Positions 16,661 to 24,453 of a stretch of DNA of 35,628 bases are shown in pieces. The notes beneath the pieces were generated by a model. That model saw only the letters and a list, made by a program, of their open reading frames with translations, ran no database searches and was not told the DNA's origin. A program made the translations under genes and the position numbers. Origin of the DNA: Prauserella flavalba (GTDB lineage: Bacteria; Actinomycetota; Actinomycetes; Mycobacteriales; Pseudonocardiaceae); assembly GCF_003202235.1 (NCBI RefSeq), contig NZ_MASU01000033.1, positions 1 through 35,628 of the forward strand, given 5' to 3'. The stretch's first letter is position 1, and every line of letters starts with the position of its first letter.

Positions 16661-17905
16661 GTGCTGAACGTGGAGGACTGGGCGGAGATTCGCCGGTTGC
16701 ATCGGGCGGAGGGGATGGCGGTTCGGGCTATCGCCCGCCGGCTCGGGATCTCGAGGAACACGGTGCGGAAGGCGCTCGCGTCGCACGCACCTCCGAAGTA
16801 CGAGCGGCCGGCGAAGGGCTCGATTGTGGATGCGGTGGAGCCGCAGATCCGGGCGCTGCTGGCGGAGTTCCCGGACATGCCCTCAACGGTGATCCTTGAG
16901 CGGGTGGGCTGGCAGCGCGGGAAGACGGTGTTCTTCGAGCGGGTGCAGCAGCTGCGGCCGCTGTTCAAACCGACCGATCCGGCCTCGCGCACGGAATACC
17001 AGCCGGGCGAACTGGCGCAGTGCGATCTGTGGTTCCCGCCTGTGGACATCCCGCTCAGATTCGGGCAGGTGGGCCGCCCACCGGTGTTGGTCATGGTCTC
17101 CGGCTACTCGCGGATCATGGCCGCCCGGATGCTGCCCTCGCGGCAGAGTCCGGACCTGCTGGCCGGGCATTGGGCGCTGATCAGCGACTGGGGCCGGGTG
17201 CCCAAGGCGCTGGTGTGGGACAACGAGGCCGCTGTCGGGCAGTGGCGCGGCGGCAAGCCGCAGCTGACCGAAGCGATGAACGCCTTCCGCGGAACGCTCG
17301 GCATCAAGGTGATCCAGTGCCGCCCGGCAGACCCGGAAGCCAAGGGACTGGTCGAGCGGGCCAACGGCTATCTGGAGACCTCGTTCCTGCCCGGCCGCGC
17401 CTTCACCAGCCCCGCCGATTTCAACACCCAGCTCGAGGACTGGCTGGTGCGGGCCAACACCCGGCAGCACCGTCGGTTGGGCTGCCGCCCGATCGACCGC
17501 TGGGAGGCCGACAAGGCGGCGATGCTCGAGCTACCGCCGGTCGCCCCGGTGGTGGGGTGGCGCAGCACTACCCGGCTCCCGCGCGACCACTACGTGCGGC
17601 TGGACTCCAACGACTACTCCGTGCACCCCAGCGCCGTCGGTCGCCGGGTGGAGATCAGCGCCGACCTCGACGCGGTCGTGGTCACCCTCGCCGGTGTCGA
17701 GGTCGCCCGGCATGCCCGTTGCTGGGCCGATCACCAAAGCATCACCGACCCGGTGCACGCCGCCGCGGCCGCCGAACTACGGCAGGCCCGTCGACTGGTC
17801 GCTGTCGCTCCGGTGCAGACCGCTGTCGAGCAGCGCAGCCTGGCCGACTACGACCGACTGTTCGGCCTCACCGACACCCCGGTCAGTGCCGAGGGGGTCG
17901 CGTGA
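16661..17905 (+). CDS. istA: IS21 transposase IstA
   Basis: 414-residue DDE transposase. An N-terminal HTH (VRAIARRLGISRNTVRKALAS) binds the ends. The DDE core has aspartates in QCDLWFPPVD and VWDNEAAVG, and the glutamate in DPEAKGLVERANGYLE. A C-terminal Mu-like beta domain follows (DSNDYSVHPSAVGRRVEIS). GTG 16661 is the first start in frame after the left repeat; GTG 16671 is an alternative. The stop TGA shares its last base with the ATG of istB, allowing coupled translation. Appears intact. Confidence 0.93.
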   Translation: MLNVEDWAEIRRLHRAEGMAVRAIARRLGISRNTVRKALASHAPPKYERPAKGSIVDAVEPQIRALLAEFPDMPSTVILERVGWQRGKTVFFERVQQLRPLFKPTDPASRTEYQPGELAQCDLWFPPVDIPLRFGQVGRPPVLVMVSGYSRIMAARMLPSRQSPDLLAGHWALISDWGRVPKALVWDNEAAVGQWRGGKPQLTEAMNAFRGTLGIKVIQCRPADPEAKGLVERANGYLETSFLPGRAFTSPADFNTQLEDWLVRANTRQHRRLGCRPIDRWEADKAAMLELPPVAPVVGWRSTTRLPRDHYVRLDSNDYSVHPSAVGRRVEISADLDAVVVTLAGVEVARHARCWADHQSITDPVHAAAAAELRQARRLVAVAPVQTAVEQRSLADYDRLFGLTDTPVSAEGVA

Positions 17906-18705
17906 TGGCCAGCAAGACAAGCAACGGCAACGGCCGCAATGTGGCATCCGAGATCGCCTACCTGACCCGGGCGTTGAAGGCACCCTCGCTGGCCGGGTCG
18001 GTGGAGCGGCTGGCCGACCGGGCCCGCGCCGAGACCTGGACCTATGAGGAATTCCTGGCCGCCTGCCTGCAACGCGAGGTCGCCGCCCGCGAAGCCCACG
18101 GCGGCGAAGGCCGCATCCGCTCGGCCCGATTCCCGTCGCGCACATCGCTGGAGGAGTTCGACTTCGATCACCAGCGCTCGCTCAAGCGGGACACCATCAC
18201 CCACCTCGGCACCCTGGACTTCATCACCGGCAAGGACAACGTGGTCTTCCTCGGCCCACCCGGCACCGGCAAGACCCACCTGTCCATCGGATTAGGCATC
18301 CGGGCCTGCCAGGCCGGGCACCGTGTCGCCTTCGCCACCGCCGCCGAATGGGTCGCCCGGCTGGCCGACGCCCACCACGCTGGCAAGCTGCAAGAGGAGC
18401 TCGTCAAGCTCGGCCGCATCCCGCTGCTCATCGTCGACGAGGTCGGCTACATCCCCTTCGAAGCCGAAGCCGCGAACCTGTTCTTCCAGCTGGTGTCCAG
18501 CCGCTACGAACGAGCCTCGCTGATCGTCACCAGCAACAAGCCCTTCGGCCGCTGGGGTGAAGTCTTCGGCGACGACGTCGTCGCCGCCGCGATGATCGAC
18601 CGCCTCGTCCACCACGCCGAAGTCATCTCACTGAAGGGAGACAGCTACCGACTCAAGGACCGAGACCTCGGCCGCGTCCCAGCGGCCACCAAGACCAACG
18701 ACTAG
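17905..18705 (+). CDS. istB: IS21 helper ATPase IstB
   Basis: 266-residue AAA+ protein that stimulates IstA and helps choose targets. Walker A GPPGTGKTH and Walker B PLLIVDEVGYIPF are intact; sensor region IVTSNKPFGRWGEVFGDD follows, and the end has the family motif AMIDRLVHHAEVISLKGDSYR. Start ATG 17905 overlaps the istA stop by one base. No frameshift or missing motif, so the element may still be able to move. Confidence 0.94.
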   Translation: MASKTSNGNGRNVASEIAYLTRALKAPSLAGSVERLADRARAETWTYEEFLAACLQREVAAREAHGGEGRIRSARFPSRTSLEEFDFDHQRSLKRDTITHLGTLDFITGKDNVVFLGPPGTGKTHLSIGLGIRACQAGHRVAFATAAEWVARLADAHHAGKLQEELVKLGRIPLLIVDEVGYIPFEAEAANLFFQLVSSRYERASLIVTSNKPFGRWGEVFGDDVVAAAMIDRLVHHAEVISLKGDSYRLKDRDLGRVPAATKTND

Positions 18706-18714
18706 CAACATCCC

Positions 18715-18750
18715 GGGGTGGGTCAACCTTCACCCGGAACAACCGGGTCA
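18715..18750 (-). repeat. IS21 right terminal inverted repeat
   Basis: On the plus strand it starts GGGGTGGGTCAA and ends GGGTCA. Complement of the left repeat with 7 mismatches. Confidence 0.88.
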
Positions 18751-18913
18751 GGATTCAAGCGGCGTTGACACCGTCGCCGGTGCCTGCGGCCAGAGAAGCC
18801 CCCGGCCGCCGGGGGGACATCAGACCGGGGCGAGGCGGCTCGGCGGCTATGACACCGATCACCCAGAACGGTAGTGTCTCGGAGCGGTCCGACCCGGCTC
18901 GCGCGGCTCACTT

Positions 18914-19342
18914 CTACCGATCGAGTGAGAAAGACCGGCGAGTCCAGCACAGGGTCACCGTGGTGCCCGTGTCGGTGGAGCTGATGGTGACCGCGTCGGC
19001 CAGGCCGCGCATCAGCGGCACGCCCCGGCCGCCGTGCCGGTGGCTTGGCCGGTCGCTCCACCGGCCCGCGTCGGAGATCGTGACTTCGATGGTGTGGTCG
19101 ACGGCCCGGGCGGTGACCGCCATGGTTCCCCGGACGGCGTCCCGGTAGGCGTGGGCGACTGTGTTGGCCATCGCCTCGTACGCGGCCAGCTTGACGTCCT
19201 CGACCAATCCCGAAGGCAGCCCGTGTGCGCGTGCCCAGCGGGCCAGTTGGTTGCGCAGCAGAGTGGTTTCACTGCTGACCGCCGGGACCCGGCGGTGCCA
19301 TACCGCTGGTACCTCTCGCGGCCGCTCCGTCTCACTTGCCAT
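18914..19342 (-). CDS. RsbW-like serine kinase / anti-sigma factor (HATPase_c_2)
   Basis: 142-residue GHKL-fold ATPase. N-box YEAMANTVAHA (55-65) carries the Mg-coordinating Asn; the G1 box is DAGRW (91-95) and the G2 box GGRGVPLM (104-111). Such proteins hold an alternative sigma factor inactive and phosphorylate a STAS antagonist. The STAS protein at 19635, encoded divergently, is the natural partner; no sigma-factor gene is in view. ATG 19342 is preceded by AAGGGTGG. Family is clear; the target sigma factor is unknown. Confidence 0.87.
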   Translation of the reverse strand: MASETERPREVPAVWHRRVPAVSSETTLLRNQLARWARAHGLPSGLVEDVKLAAYEAMANTVAHAYRDAVRGTMAVTARAVDHTIEVTISDAGRWSDRPSHRHGGRGVPLMRGLADAVTISSTDTGTTVTLCWTRRSFSLDR

Positions 19343-19634
19343 ACCACCCTTGCCTCACTGCTCGCATCCTCCGAGATGTAGCCCGCGGGAGTGAGCGACA
19401 AACGACTCCGCCGCGGCAGTCACAGTCCACTACGCCGTGCGCGTGCGCGCCATTTCCATCGAGCATCGGGCGGCAACAATTGGGCCTCGTCGAAGTCGCC
19501 GCGGGCGTACAGTGGGGGCACTAGCGTTGCAGGTGGCGCGCTCGCGCGGCGATGGGCGTGCTTCGACCAATGAGGGCTGCGGACGGCGAGCGTGCCCGAC
19601 GGCGCACTGGTTCCGTGGTCGGATGGGGGTCACC

Positions 19635-20036
19635 ATGACCGGCAACCAGGACAGGGACCCAGCCGCCAGGGCGGCAGCGGCCCTGCTGTCCGCGGATGTG
19701 ACACGCCGTGACTCGTGTTGCGTGGTGCCGGGGGCCGGCGAGGTTGACATGGTCGCGGTGGAGGAGGTGCGGCGCGTGGTTGGTGATGAACCGGCCGGCA
19801 GGACACAAGCGCTGATCATCGACATGCGCGCGGTCTGTTTCTGCGGCTCCGCCGGGGTGAGCTACCTCGCCGAGCTCGCCGAACGCGCCCACGCTCGCCA
19901 AGCGCATCTCGCCGTCGTCCCGTCACCGCCGCTGAACCGGGTCCTGAAGATCGTCGGCCTCGACCGGGCACTGCCCACCTACGCCACCGACGCCGTGGCG
20001 GTCGCCGACCTCGGCATCCCTGACCAGTGCCGCTGA
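19635..20036 (+). CDS. STAS-domain anti-sigma factor antagonist
   Basis: 133-residue STAS protein. The phospho-acceptor region is VCFCGSAGVSYLAEL, where S72 sits at the usual phosphoserine position after the beta strand (ALIIDMRAV). The C-terminal half HLAVVPSPPLNRVLKIVGLD is typical of RsbV/SpoIIAA-like antagonists. ATG 19635 has GGGGG about 5 nt upstream; ATG 19623 in the same frame is possible but lacks a site. Partner switching with the divergent RsbW-like kinase is inferred from adjacency. Confidence 0.82.
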   Translation: MTGNQDRDPAARAAAALLSADVTRRDSCCVVPGAGEVDMVAVEEVRRVVGDEPAGRTQALIIDMRAVCFCGSAGVSYLAELAERAHARQAHLAVVPSPPLNRVLKIVGLDRALPTYATDAVAVADLGIPDQCR

Positions 20037-20087
20037 CCTCCCGGGAAAAGCCGGTCAGGTCTGCAGCATGCGCGGCCTGAACGGCGA

Positions 20088-20127
20088 GGAGCCCCCGGCC
20101 CCGCGTTCACGCGCCGCCGGGGGCTCC
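20088..20127. terminator. 12-bp stem-loop after the STAS gene
   Basis: GGAGCCCCCGGC and GCCGGGGGCTCC with a 16-nt loop, 52 bp past the STAS stop and 21 bp past the Imm1 stop on the other strand. It could serve both converging transcripts. No T-run. Confidence 0.65.
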
Positions 20128-20147
20128 GCTCGGGCTCCTGCCAGCGT

Positions 20148-20550
20148 TCACGGCGGCGCGGCGACCCATTGGACGCAGGTGGGGCGCTGCCTGGTGGTGA
20201 CGCACTCGCGCACGGCCGCGTGCATGGTCTCGATCGGCACCTCGGAGCCGGGGGTCCTGGTCGTACTGGTGGCCGTCCCAGGTGAAGTACTCGACCGGTT
20301 CGGCGTTCAAGCCGTTGAGGGGCAACTGGAGTTCGCTGGGGTCGGCCCAGCTGCGGCAGCCTCGGTCGCCGCGGATGCCGGCGACGAGCACGTGCTCGCC
20401 GTCCTCGCCGGAGTACAGCTCCCATACCACGCCAGCCTCGGGCGGGCGGGCCAGTTCGCGGCTGACGTTGTCCATGATGCGCAGGAGCTCATCAGCGTCG
20501 GGGATGGTGGTGACGTCGCAGGCGGGCTGAGCTGTTAACGTGGTGCTCAT
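20148..20550 (-). pseudogene. Imm1-family immunity protein, frameshifted
   Basis: ATG 20550 begins MSTTLTAQPACDV; the frame gives an Imm1-like core (ELLRIMDNVSRELARPPEAG, GIRGDRGCRSWADPSELQLP, EPVEYFTWDGHQY) and then runs out of register. One frame over it continues GSEVPIETMHAAVRECVTTR...PTCVQWVAAP to a TGA at 20148. Total length is 403 nt, one base more than 134 codons, and the register changes at a G5 tract (20250-20254). Imm1 proteins neutralise DNA-targeting and other polymorphic toxins. Its start overlaps the toxin stop (ATGA). Either a real one-base insertion or a sequencing error in the tract. Confidence 0.75.
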
Positions 20551-21319
20551 GCTGTCCCCTCGTAGGTTTCCGTGAACGGTTCGCACCGCTGACTGGTGCC
20601 GTGCACGGTCAACGTGTGCCCTTCGGGAAGGTACCTCGGCAGCACCTCTTGGCCACCGAGCAGCATGCGACTGCGGGCCCGGCAGGGCTCGTTGTTGATC
20701 GTGACCTCGCTGTGCGTGCTCCCTTCGAGCAGCATCTTCGCGGCCACCTTGAGTTCCACGTGGTTGCCCAGACGTCGAGCGGTCTGGTTGGGGAACCCCA
20801 GCTCGGTGAGTCGCTGGCGGATCGCGGGTGTCCACGTGCCGTCCTGGCCGGAGGTCAATGGCACGAGACTGCCGTCGGCGAAGCCCACGGTGCGGTCGAC
20901 GGCTGGCCGGCTCGGACTCTGCAGGGCAGCATGTCGACGCACCATGCGGCCTCGGTCGGGTACCGCGAGCCGTCCGGCGCTGGCACCCCCGGCGCGGTCG
21001 GTGCGGGCGCGGGTGTCGGATCTGGCCGTCGTGGTGGTGTAGTCGGGTCGCGCCCGGTGGCGCCCAGCTCGTGCAGGTAGGCCCGCAGCGACTCGTCGAC
21101 GGTTCGGAGTGGGCCGTGGACTGCGGTGGCGGCCTCAGCAGCCTGCGAGGCCGAGACGGGTAGCTGCTTCGCCTCGGGGTCGTTCGCGCCATACAGGACG
21201 GCGGCGTAGGCGTCGCGCGCTTCGCCGAGGAGTCCTGCGACGTGCTCCGCGTCGGCACGGACCCGGGCCAGCAGATCCAGGGCTCGCCAGATCGCCGCCG
21301 CGAGCGCTTCCACCGACAT
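20547..21319 (-). pseudogene. DddA/SCP1.201-like cytosine deaminase toxin, frameshifted and missing one zinc cysteine
   Basis: ATG 21319 (GGGGG upstream) opens a helical N-terminal region (MSVEALAAAIWRALDLLARV), a Pro-rich linker and GSRYPTEAAWCVDML. Near 20890-20905 the register changes, and the deaminase domain continues in another frame: RTVGFADGS, GNHVELKVAAKMLLEG (HxE catalytic motif) and INNEPCRARSRM. Related deaminases carry a second zinc cysteine just before the LLPxxLP segment; here that position reads GGQEVLPRYLP, a Cys-to-Gly change. The Imm1 gene follows with ATGA overlap. In the family these proteins deaminate cytosine in DNA during competition; this copy looks inactivated twice over. 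Confidence 0.72.
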
Positions 21320-21368
21320 CCGTTTACCCCCGCCGGAGCATGGCACGCCAGTCCGACATCTCCCGTGC

Positions 21369-21741
21369 TCAGCTTCCACGGTGCCCAGTCCTTTCCGGTG
21401 CGTCGGTCGAGGGCCCGCCCGGCGCTGGGAGGCGGGCGTAGGCGCCGGGCGGGCATGCGCGGCGCGCCTTGCGGGTGGCCGGCGTCGCTGGGCGGTCGAC
21501 GCGACCAGGGCAGCCGATGGTCAGGGTGGTGTGCTGTTGTCGTCGGGGCTGCCCGGTTCCTGGTGGCTCGGGACACCAGACGTAGATGCCATCGCGGACG
21601 TAGACCACCCACTGGAATGCCATCGCCACGAGAATCAGGTCGCCGAATGTCGCGAAGGGGGTGGGGCATCGGGGTTGCGCACGTCTCGCCCTCAGCTTTG
21701 ATCCGGCGCGGGGCGAAGACGTTCAGCCACGGCATGTTCAT
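21369..21741 (-). pseudogene. Unrecognised small ORF of the toxin cassette, apparently frameshifted
   Basis: ATG 21741 overlaps the stop of the preceding ORF (ATGA) and reads MNMPWLNVFAPRRIKAEGET. At a G5 tract (21657-21661, C5 on the coding strand) the register must change to continue PFATFGDLILVAMAFQWVVY, with one hydrophobic segment, to a TGA at 21369. Length 373 nt is one base over 124 codons. Function unknown; possibly a cassette accessory protein. Join is inferred from the hydrophobic continuity and overlap, not from a known family. Confidence 0.4.
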
Positions 21742-21997
21742 GTGGGGTGGGGAGGACCGAGCATGACGTCGGCCTCAGGCCAGTGCGGGGGCTTGATCTG
21801 GTCGAGCACATCGAACGCCGCCTGTTGTTCGCCCTCCTCGACGAAGAGGTACAGGTCGCCCCACTGCTCACGGCTCAGGTGTGCAAAGTCGCCTTCACGG
21901 CTCACGCACCAGCTCACGCCGGTCTCCTCCCGCCGGTGGCGAAGGGTACAGAAACATCGGAAACCGTCGGAACATTCAAGATCGTCGTAAACGTCAC
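21738..21997 (-). pseudogene. Unrecognised 87-codon ORF, apparently frameshifted near its N terminus
   Basis: The C-terminal two thirds read GVSWCVSREGDFAHLSREQW and DLYLFVEEGEQQAAFDVLDQ, a protein-like composition, but that frame has no good start codon. In the neighbouring frame GTG 21997 gives MTFTTILNVPTVSDVSVPFA and would join near the GGCGGGAGGAG stretch (about 21915-21925) if one base were missing; 260 nt is one short of 87 codons. First gene of the minus-strand toxin cassette. No family recognised. An alternative is an intact ORF starting far upstream at 22133, which would overlap the divergent gene. Confidence 0.4.
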
Positions 21998-22039
21998 TGA
22001 CCAGCGGATTCCGTCGGGAACGTCCTGTAAAAGTGGTCC

Positions 22040-22221
22040 GTGCCCAGCAAGCTCGTAACCACTGTGAGGCCGCCAAGGAGATCGGCGTCTCGCGGCAGAC
22101 GCTGTCCGAATGGGCCAAGGACGGCGTCGTCACGCCGAAGTACCGGACACCCGGCGGGCATGCACGGTGGGATGTGGAGGACCTGCTGCGGCAGCTCGAC
22201 GAGCGGCACGATCAAGGCTGA
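22040..22221 (+). pseudogene. BldC/MerR-type HTH protein, frameshifted
   Basis: The strong part is EIGVSRQTLSEWAKDGVVTP followed by TPGGHARWDVEDLLRQLDE, the HTH and wing of BldC-like DNA-binding proteins (usually about 60-70 residues). The expected N terminus, MPSKLVTT from GTG 22040, is in a different frame; the length is 182 nt, one base short of 61 codons, and one missing G near 22063-22066 (ACTGTGAGGCC) would restore LVTTVEAAKEIGVSRQT. Alternatively GTG 22033 gives an in-frame but atypical N terminus. Its 3' end overlaps the next minus-strand gene by 10 nt. Confidence 0.6.
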
Positions 22222-22457
22222 CCTGTCGGCCGCGCGTCGATGATGACGCGCTGCGGGGCGATCATCCGGGCGTCCAGTTCGGCGGCGCGCGCGTAGAGAT
22301 CCGCGGTGATACCACCGAGAACCTCGGCGAGTTGACGAAGCCCCTCGGCCGGCAACTCGCCCCCGTCCTGGTGAATCATCAGCTCGACCACGACGTCGCC
22401 GAGGTGCACATTCACCTGTGCCAGCCGGGCGAGCAGTTCTCGATCGCGAGCGATCAT
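22212..22457 (-). CDS. Small helical hypothetical protein (81 aa)
   Basis: MIARDRELLARLAQVNVHLG opens an amphipathic helical protein, ending APQRVIIDARPTGQP. ATG 22457 has GGAGG 7 nt upstream and overlaps the upstream gene's stop (ATGA). No domain recognised. Part of a two-gene minus-strand unit divergent from the DUF6879-XRE operon; proteins of this kind commonly sit near Scr1-type regulators in actinobacteria. Confidence 0.7.
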   Translation of the reverse strand: MIARDRELLARLAQVNVHLGDVVVELMIHQDGGELPAEGLRQLAEVLGGITADLYARAAELDARMIAPQRVIIDARPTGQP

Positions 22458-22666
22458 GCCGCCACCTCCACCTGTCTCGGGGTCGACTGCGTCAACCACA
22501 TGCAGGTCTGACACGTCGAGGGATCGACCAGCCGCGCGTCGACAGCACTCGGCCAGATCAGCCGGTTGCAGCGCGTGCGCACGAAGGAGATGCCTCGACC
22601 GTCCTGCCGTGTCTCGAGGACTACATGCTTCTGCTGGCCAACGGTTTGCCATGTTCGAGCTGCCAC
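22454..22666 (-). CDS. Small CxxC hypothetical protein (70 aa)
   Basis: GTG 22666 with AAGGAG about 9 nt upstream gives VAARTWQTVGQQKHVVLETR and later CNRLIWPSAVDARLV and STCQTCMWL; the CxxC pair and the earlier Cys could bind a metal. The ORF can be extended upstream to 22771 without a ribosome site. Stop overlaps the ATG of the next gene. No family name recognised; coupling suggests joint function. Confidence 0.68.
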   Translation of the reverse strand: MAARTWQTVGQQKHVVLETRQDGRGISFVRTRCNRLIWPSAVDARLVDPSTCQTCMWLTQSTPRQVEVAA

Positions 22667-22842
22667 GGCGCCGCGCTCCTTCCGTCCGTGCGGTCCGAAT
22701 ATCCCTCTACGGTCGGCGCGAAGGCAATAGAATTCATAGAATTCTTGCGCAACTTCACCTGTTTGCGTCAATGATGCAACTTTGTGTGTTCATTCCGGCG
22801 TGCGGATGGCGCGGATGGACACTCGTGGCGCGGGCGACTTTT

Positions 22843-22864
22843 CATGGATTCTGTAGATTCCATG
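22843..22864. promoter_or_regulatory. 22-bp imperfect palindrome before the 69-aa/DUF6879/XRE operon
   Basis: CATGGA and TCCATG arms with inner TCT/AGA pairs around a GT centre (one T-T mismatch each side). It contains TAGATT (22854-22859), a possible -10, and lies 10 bp before the ribosome site of the gene at 22888. Likely an operator; the binder is unknown, though the XRE protein encoded two genes downstream is a candidate. Confidence 0.5.
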
Positions 22865-22887
22865 ACGAGCTACGGAAGGATGCACTC

Positions 22888-23097
22888 GTGAAGCTGACTC
22901 ACCTGGGGAGCACGTCGAAGAACGGTGGCTGCCCGGAGGCATACGAGACTGATCGCGGCACCTTCGTCGTTCAGGGCACGAGGGTCACCGATCCCGAGGC
23001 GCTCGCGATTCTTTGTGAGCGTGGTTTGCCCGACCACGAGACCGCGGTCGAGATCCCCAAGGAGCTGGTGGAGTTCTTCCAGGGGGCCCGTGGGTGA
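22888..23097 (+). CDS. Hypothetical protein (69 aa) upstream of DUF6879
   Basis: GTG 22888 with GGAAGGA 7 nt upstream. Sequence begins VKLTHLGSTSKNGGCPEAYE, then GTFVVQGTRVTDPEALAIL and IPKELVEFFQGARG. The pattern (short protein ending in EIPxxLV-type helix) is common just upstream of DUF6879 genes and resembles DUF397-associated small proteins in position but not in sequence. GTGA overlap with the next gene shows one operon of three. May be an antitoxin-like or regulatory partner; not known. Confidence 0.75.
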   Translation: MKLTHLGSTSKNGGCPEAYETDRGTFVVQGTRVTDPEALAILCERGLPDHETAVEIPKELVEFFQGARG

Positions 23098-23621
23098 CGG
23101 TACGTCGTCTCGGCCCCGGCGAGCTGGGCGCACTGCTCGACACAGTGCGCCGCTCGTCGTGGCGGTGGGAATGCCAGGGTCACTACGCCGTCGACGAGGA
23201 CGAGCTCGACGCGTGGCGCGCCGGCCAGCCGGTCGAGGAGACCGACGAGGACCGCGCTTGGCACGCCTACATCCGTCGCCTGCGCGCTGCGGGCATCCCG
23301 TTCGAGCGCGTGCGGATGCTCACTGACCCGCTCAGCGAGTACCTGCGGTGGATGCTCTCGGTCACCCACGCCAACGTCGAGGCGGGCGAGGGCATCCGCT
23401 GGATCGACCAGCACCAGGCGGCCCAGCTGGGGATGCCGGGCTACGACTTCTACATCCTCGATGACGACCGGGTCGCGGTGCTCTGCTTCGATGAGCAGAC
23501 CGAGCTGATCGGCATCGACCTCGACGACGACCCCGAGGTCGTGCGGCAGCACCAGGGGTGGCGTGATCTGGTGTGGCCGCTGGCGACGACCCACGCCGAC
23601 TACATCGCAGGGAACAGGTGA
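23094..23621 (+). CDS. DUF6879 family protein
   Basis: 175 residues. Start MTVRRLGPGELGALLDTVRR, core AWRAGQPVEETDEDRAWHAY, ERVRMLTDPLSEYLRWML and the acidic DFYILDDDRVAVLCFDE are characteristic of the DUF6879 family found beside Scr1-type XRE regulators in Streptomyces and Pseudonocardiaceae. GTG 23094 overlaps the upstream stop; its stop overlaps the GTG of the XRE gene. Role unknown; likely a partner of the regulator. Confidence 0.88.
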   Translation: MTVRRLGPGELGALLDTVRRSSWRWECQGHYAVDEDELDAWRAGQPVEETDEDRAWHAYIRRLRAAGIPFERVRMLTDPLSEYLRWMLSVTHANVEAGEGIRWIDQHQAAQLGMPGYDFYILDDDRVAVLCFDEQTELIGIDLDDDPEVVRQHQGWRDLVWPLATTHADYIAGNR

Positions 23622-24451
23622 GCATCGAGAAACGGCAGCTCACGTTGGCCGACACGTTGCGCGGCCTGCGCGAGCGGGCGGGGTTCCGCACCGGCAAGGA
23701 CTTCGCGGCGCACATCGGCTGGCTGCCCTCGAAGGTCAGCCGGATCGAGAACGGCCGCACCCTGCCGAGCGACGCCGACGTGGCCGCGTGGGCCGTAGCG
23801 GTCGGTGGCGGCGACCTGGCGCAGATTGAGCTGCGTGACGAGGTGCGCGAGATCCGGCTCGAACGCGGCCGCTGGAAACGACAGCTGCGGCACGGTCACG
23901 CCGATCTCCAGCGCAGCACCGCTAAGGCTGTGCACGACGCCCGCTCGATTGTGATGGTCGAGTTCTTCCTCGTGCCCGGCCTGGTTCAGACCGCCGAGTA
24001 CGCCCGCGCCGTGTTCGAGCTCGCGGCCGAGATGCACCAGACACCCCGCGACTCCGACGACGCGGTACGCGAGCGGATTCGGCGGCAGGACGTGCTCTAT
24101 GACCCGGACAAGCGCGTCGAGATCCTCGTCGCCGAGGCCGCCCTGCGCTACCCGATCTGCCCGCCGGTGGCGATGCGGGCACAGCTGGACCGGCTCGGCA
24201 ACCTCGCGGGCCTAGCGCACGTCCGGCTCGGCGTGCTGCCGCTCGACACCGTGCTGCCCACCGTCACGATGCACGGCTACACGATCCTCGACGACACGGT
24301 CACGATCGAGGTCAACCACACCGATGTCGTCGCTACCGACCCCGAGGACGTGGCGCTCTACCGCGGGATCACCGACCGGCTCTGGGAGGCAGCCGCCGAG
24401 GGTGACGACGCACGTGAACTTCTTTCGCGCGTCACCACCCCCACCCGCTAG
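23618..24451 (+). CDS. Scr1-family XRE transcriptional regulator (HTH plus DUF5753)
   Basis: 277 residues. N-terminal HTH_31/XRE domain: LADTLRGLRERAGFRTGKDF, then the recognition helix region LPSKVSRIENGRTLP. The C-terminal DUF5753 domain includes FFLVPGLVQTAEYARAVFE, ERIRRQDVLYDPDKRVEILV and LRYPICPPVAMRAQLDRL. Such proteins (for example AbaA-/Scr1-type) regulate development or antibiotic production and act with small partner proteins encoded nearby. GTG 23618 overlaps the DUF6879 stop. Intact, in contrast to many neighbours. Confidence 0.92.
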   Translation: MSIEKRQLTLADTLRGLRERAGFRTGKDFAAHIGWLPSKVSRIENGRTLPSDADVAAWAVAVGGGDLAQIELRDEVREIRLERGRWKRQLRHGHADLQRSTAKAVHDARSIVMVEFFLVPGLVQTAEYARAVFELAAEMHQTPRDSDDAVRERIRRQDVLYDPDKRVEILVAEAALRYPICPPVAMRAQLDRLGNLAGLAHVRLGVLPLDTVLPTVTMHGYTILDDTVTIEVNHTDVVATDPEDVALYRGITDRLWEAAAEGDDARELLSRVTTPTR

Positions 24452-24453
24452 GC

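Larger units (their letters stand above)
16611..18750 (+). mobile_element. IS21-family insertion sequence
   Basis: 2140-bp element with istA-istB gene order and ends beginning TGACCC. The 36-bp terminal inverted repeats match at 29 of 36 positions. Flanking bases (..GAATAC left, GGATTC.. right) show no direct target duplication, unlike a fresh IS21 insertion, which usually leaves 4-8 bp. Confidence 0.92.

Noticed and set aside
20107-21741. A 544-codon minus-strand open frame covering the toxin region
   Set aside because: Its middle is Arg/Pro/Ser-rich shadow of the toxin frames; only its two ends are protein-like, belonging to the Imm1 start and to a different small ORF.
22720-22800. CRISPR-like or iterated repeat (AGAATTCAT/AGAATTCTT, TTGCGCAA, TTGCGTCA)
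   Set aside because: Only two or three short imperfect copies without regular spacers; at most promoter-region motifs.
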